NCBI GenBank assembly: GCA_029168955.1
Contig: JAPDOI010001150.1
Location: 124,001 to 188,000 of the forward strand
Direction of reading: 5' to 3'
DNA length: 64,000 nucleotides
DNA from: Aplectana chamaeleonis
Taxonomy: Eukaryota > Nematoda > Chromadorea > Rhabditida > Cosmocercidae
In this document: positions 62,840 through 64,000 of the stretch, in pieces
Layout of the letters: every line of letters starts with the position of its first letter
How positions within the stretch are numbered: the first letter of the stretch is position 1
The notes under the pieces: model-generated
What the model saw: only the letters and a program-made list of their open reading frames with translations
Database searches by the model: none
Told to the model about the DNA's origin: nothing
Made by a program: the position numbers and the translations under genes

Positions 62840-64000
62840 AGAATGCGACGCAAAATGAAAAATCAGAAACAAAAGCCATGTAACTACTCATTTTTCCACA
62901 CAATAAAACAAAAACTCCAGAATTGTAAAAAGACACAAAAAATCGATTTTTTTCAGGAAATCAACCAAAAAGAAGAATCTGACGCCGAATAAAAAAAGGA
63001 AAAATTTTCCGCTTCCGTATCGAGTCAGGATGTGGTAAAGAAATAAAAAATCCCAGCAATCAGAGAGGACATGGAAGAAATCGGAAAGTTTATTTCAAGC
63101 TCCAGAAATCAACCAAAATTAGAATTTCAACGCCAAATCAAGAAACGAAAAAGTTCTTGTTTCGATATCGAGTCGGGATATGGAAAGAATCTGAAACTCA
63201 GAAATTCAAAAAGGAGATGGAAGGAATTTCTTCTTCATGAGCAAGAAATCGACCAAACTGTTATGATTGGAAAGACGAATCAAGAAATGAAAGAACTTTC
63301 CGTAGCGATTTCGAGTCAGTATAAGGAAAGAATGGGAAACTCCGAACTTTAAATGACCATAAAAAAATCGGACATCTGAAAATTTTTCCAAAAACAACAA
63401 CTCAACAAAAATGAAAAATTCAACGCTGAATCAAGAAAAGAAAAAAACGTCATGTTTTAATAGCGAGTCAGGATACAGAAAGCAATCGAAAATTCGAAAA
63501 TTTTAAAAAGGACGCGGAAGGAATCGGAAATTTTCCTTTACTCTCAAGAAATCAACCAAAATGTGAAGATTGGAAAGACGAATCAAGAAATGAAAAATTC
63601 CCGTTCCGATATCGAGTCGGGATATGGAAAGAATCGGAAACTCCAAAATTAAAGAGGACGTGCGAAAAATCGGAAATTTCCCACCAAAAATCAACCAAAA
63701 ATTAAATTTCAGACCCCGAATCAAGAAATGAAAAAAAAACTTTCCGTTTCGAATTCGAGTCAGTATAAGGCAAGATTCGGGAACTCAAAAATTCAAAAAG
63801 TTCATGGGAAGGATCGGAAATCGAAATTTCTTCCAAATAACGAATCAACGAAAATAAGAAATTCTTCACCGAATTAATAAATGAAAGAGAAACTTCATGT
63901 TTTAAAAACGAGTCAGGATATAGGAAGGTATTGAAAACTTAAAAATTTCAAAACGGACGTGGAAGAAATGGGAAATTAATCCCTCAGAATCAGGAGGACA
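62840..64000. repeat. Satellite with about 148-bp spacing, running off the window
   Basis: The anchor word CGAGTC(A/G)GGATAT.GAAAG recurs with GAGTC at 63023, 63170, 63313, 63465, 63614, 63757 and 63910: intervals 147, 143, 152, 149, 143 and 153. Other shared words are GAAATCAACCAAAA, GAATCAAGAAATGAAA and GACG.GGAA.GAATCGGAAA. The units are AT-rich with frequent A-tracts and have diverged considerably. The left part (62840-63000) is poorly conserved. Confidence 0.85.

Noticed and set aside
62840..64000. CRISPR-like array or coding repeats
   Set aside because: The complete unit of about 148 bp is repeated and degenerate; there are no unique spacers, and the short frames are incidental.

Overview
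This window looks like nuclear DNA of a parasitic nematode, probably a strongylid close to the hookworms (Ancylostoma/Necator). Three things point there: a multi-exon nuclear hormone receptor (NHR) of nematode type, an RTE-class endonuclease/reverse transcriptase of the kind I know from hookworm genomes, and a dense load of mariner, Gypsy-like and inverted-repeat elements. The species assignment is inference. Nothing looks bacterial: there are no operons, and coding exons are short with GT..AG introns.

One host gene can be assembled with confidence. It is an HNF4-like NHR on the + strand, about 13.5-36.6 kb. I place 13 exons whose phases agree at every junction, giving a model of about 608 residues: two C4 zinc fingers, a hinge, a ligand-binding domain, and a Q/S/N-rich C-terminal tail of about 220 residues. 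Its introns are full of mobile DNA. Intron 2 (2.5 kb) holds a reversed RTE fragment split by a small TA-flanked element, and intron 6 (about 11.5 kb) holds a decayed RTE copy, a 2.1-kb inverted-repeat element, paired hairpins and a long AT microsatellite.

Layout: 1-13.4 kb, no recognisable protein gene; dispersed TTAA-flanked inverted-repeat elements, a tRNA-like inverted pair at 12.3-12.6 kb and a 42-bp tandem array at 11.9 kb. 13.5-36.6 kb, the NHR gene. 36.8-46.4 kb, a transposon graveyard: a mariner split by a 2.9-kb non-LTR element (13-bp target duplication) and by a 164-bp element, then a decayed Gypsy-like LTR element whose 5' LTR carries a PIF/Harbinger-like MITE. 47.2-51.2 kb, a 4-kb TTAA-flanked element with inverted-repeat arms over 300 bp enclosing a 42-bp minisatellite of about 40 copies. 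51.5-55.2 kb, a CR1-like non-LTR element whose 5' part is inverted against its 3' part. 55.5-58.8 kb, a 22-bp tandem repeat and a 2.5-kb tract of almost only C and A on the + strand. 59.4-62.2 kb, a few exon-like ORFs I cannot name. 62.8-64 kb, the start of a satellite with a mean spacing of about 148 bp that runs off the window.

I found no new enzyme system. The most unusual structures are the TTAA/AGGCA element group with its minisatellite-bearing 4-kb member, the CA-only tract, and the nested insertions whose empty sites can be read from paired copies inside the window.
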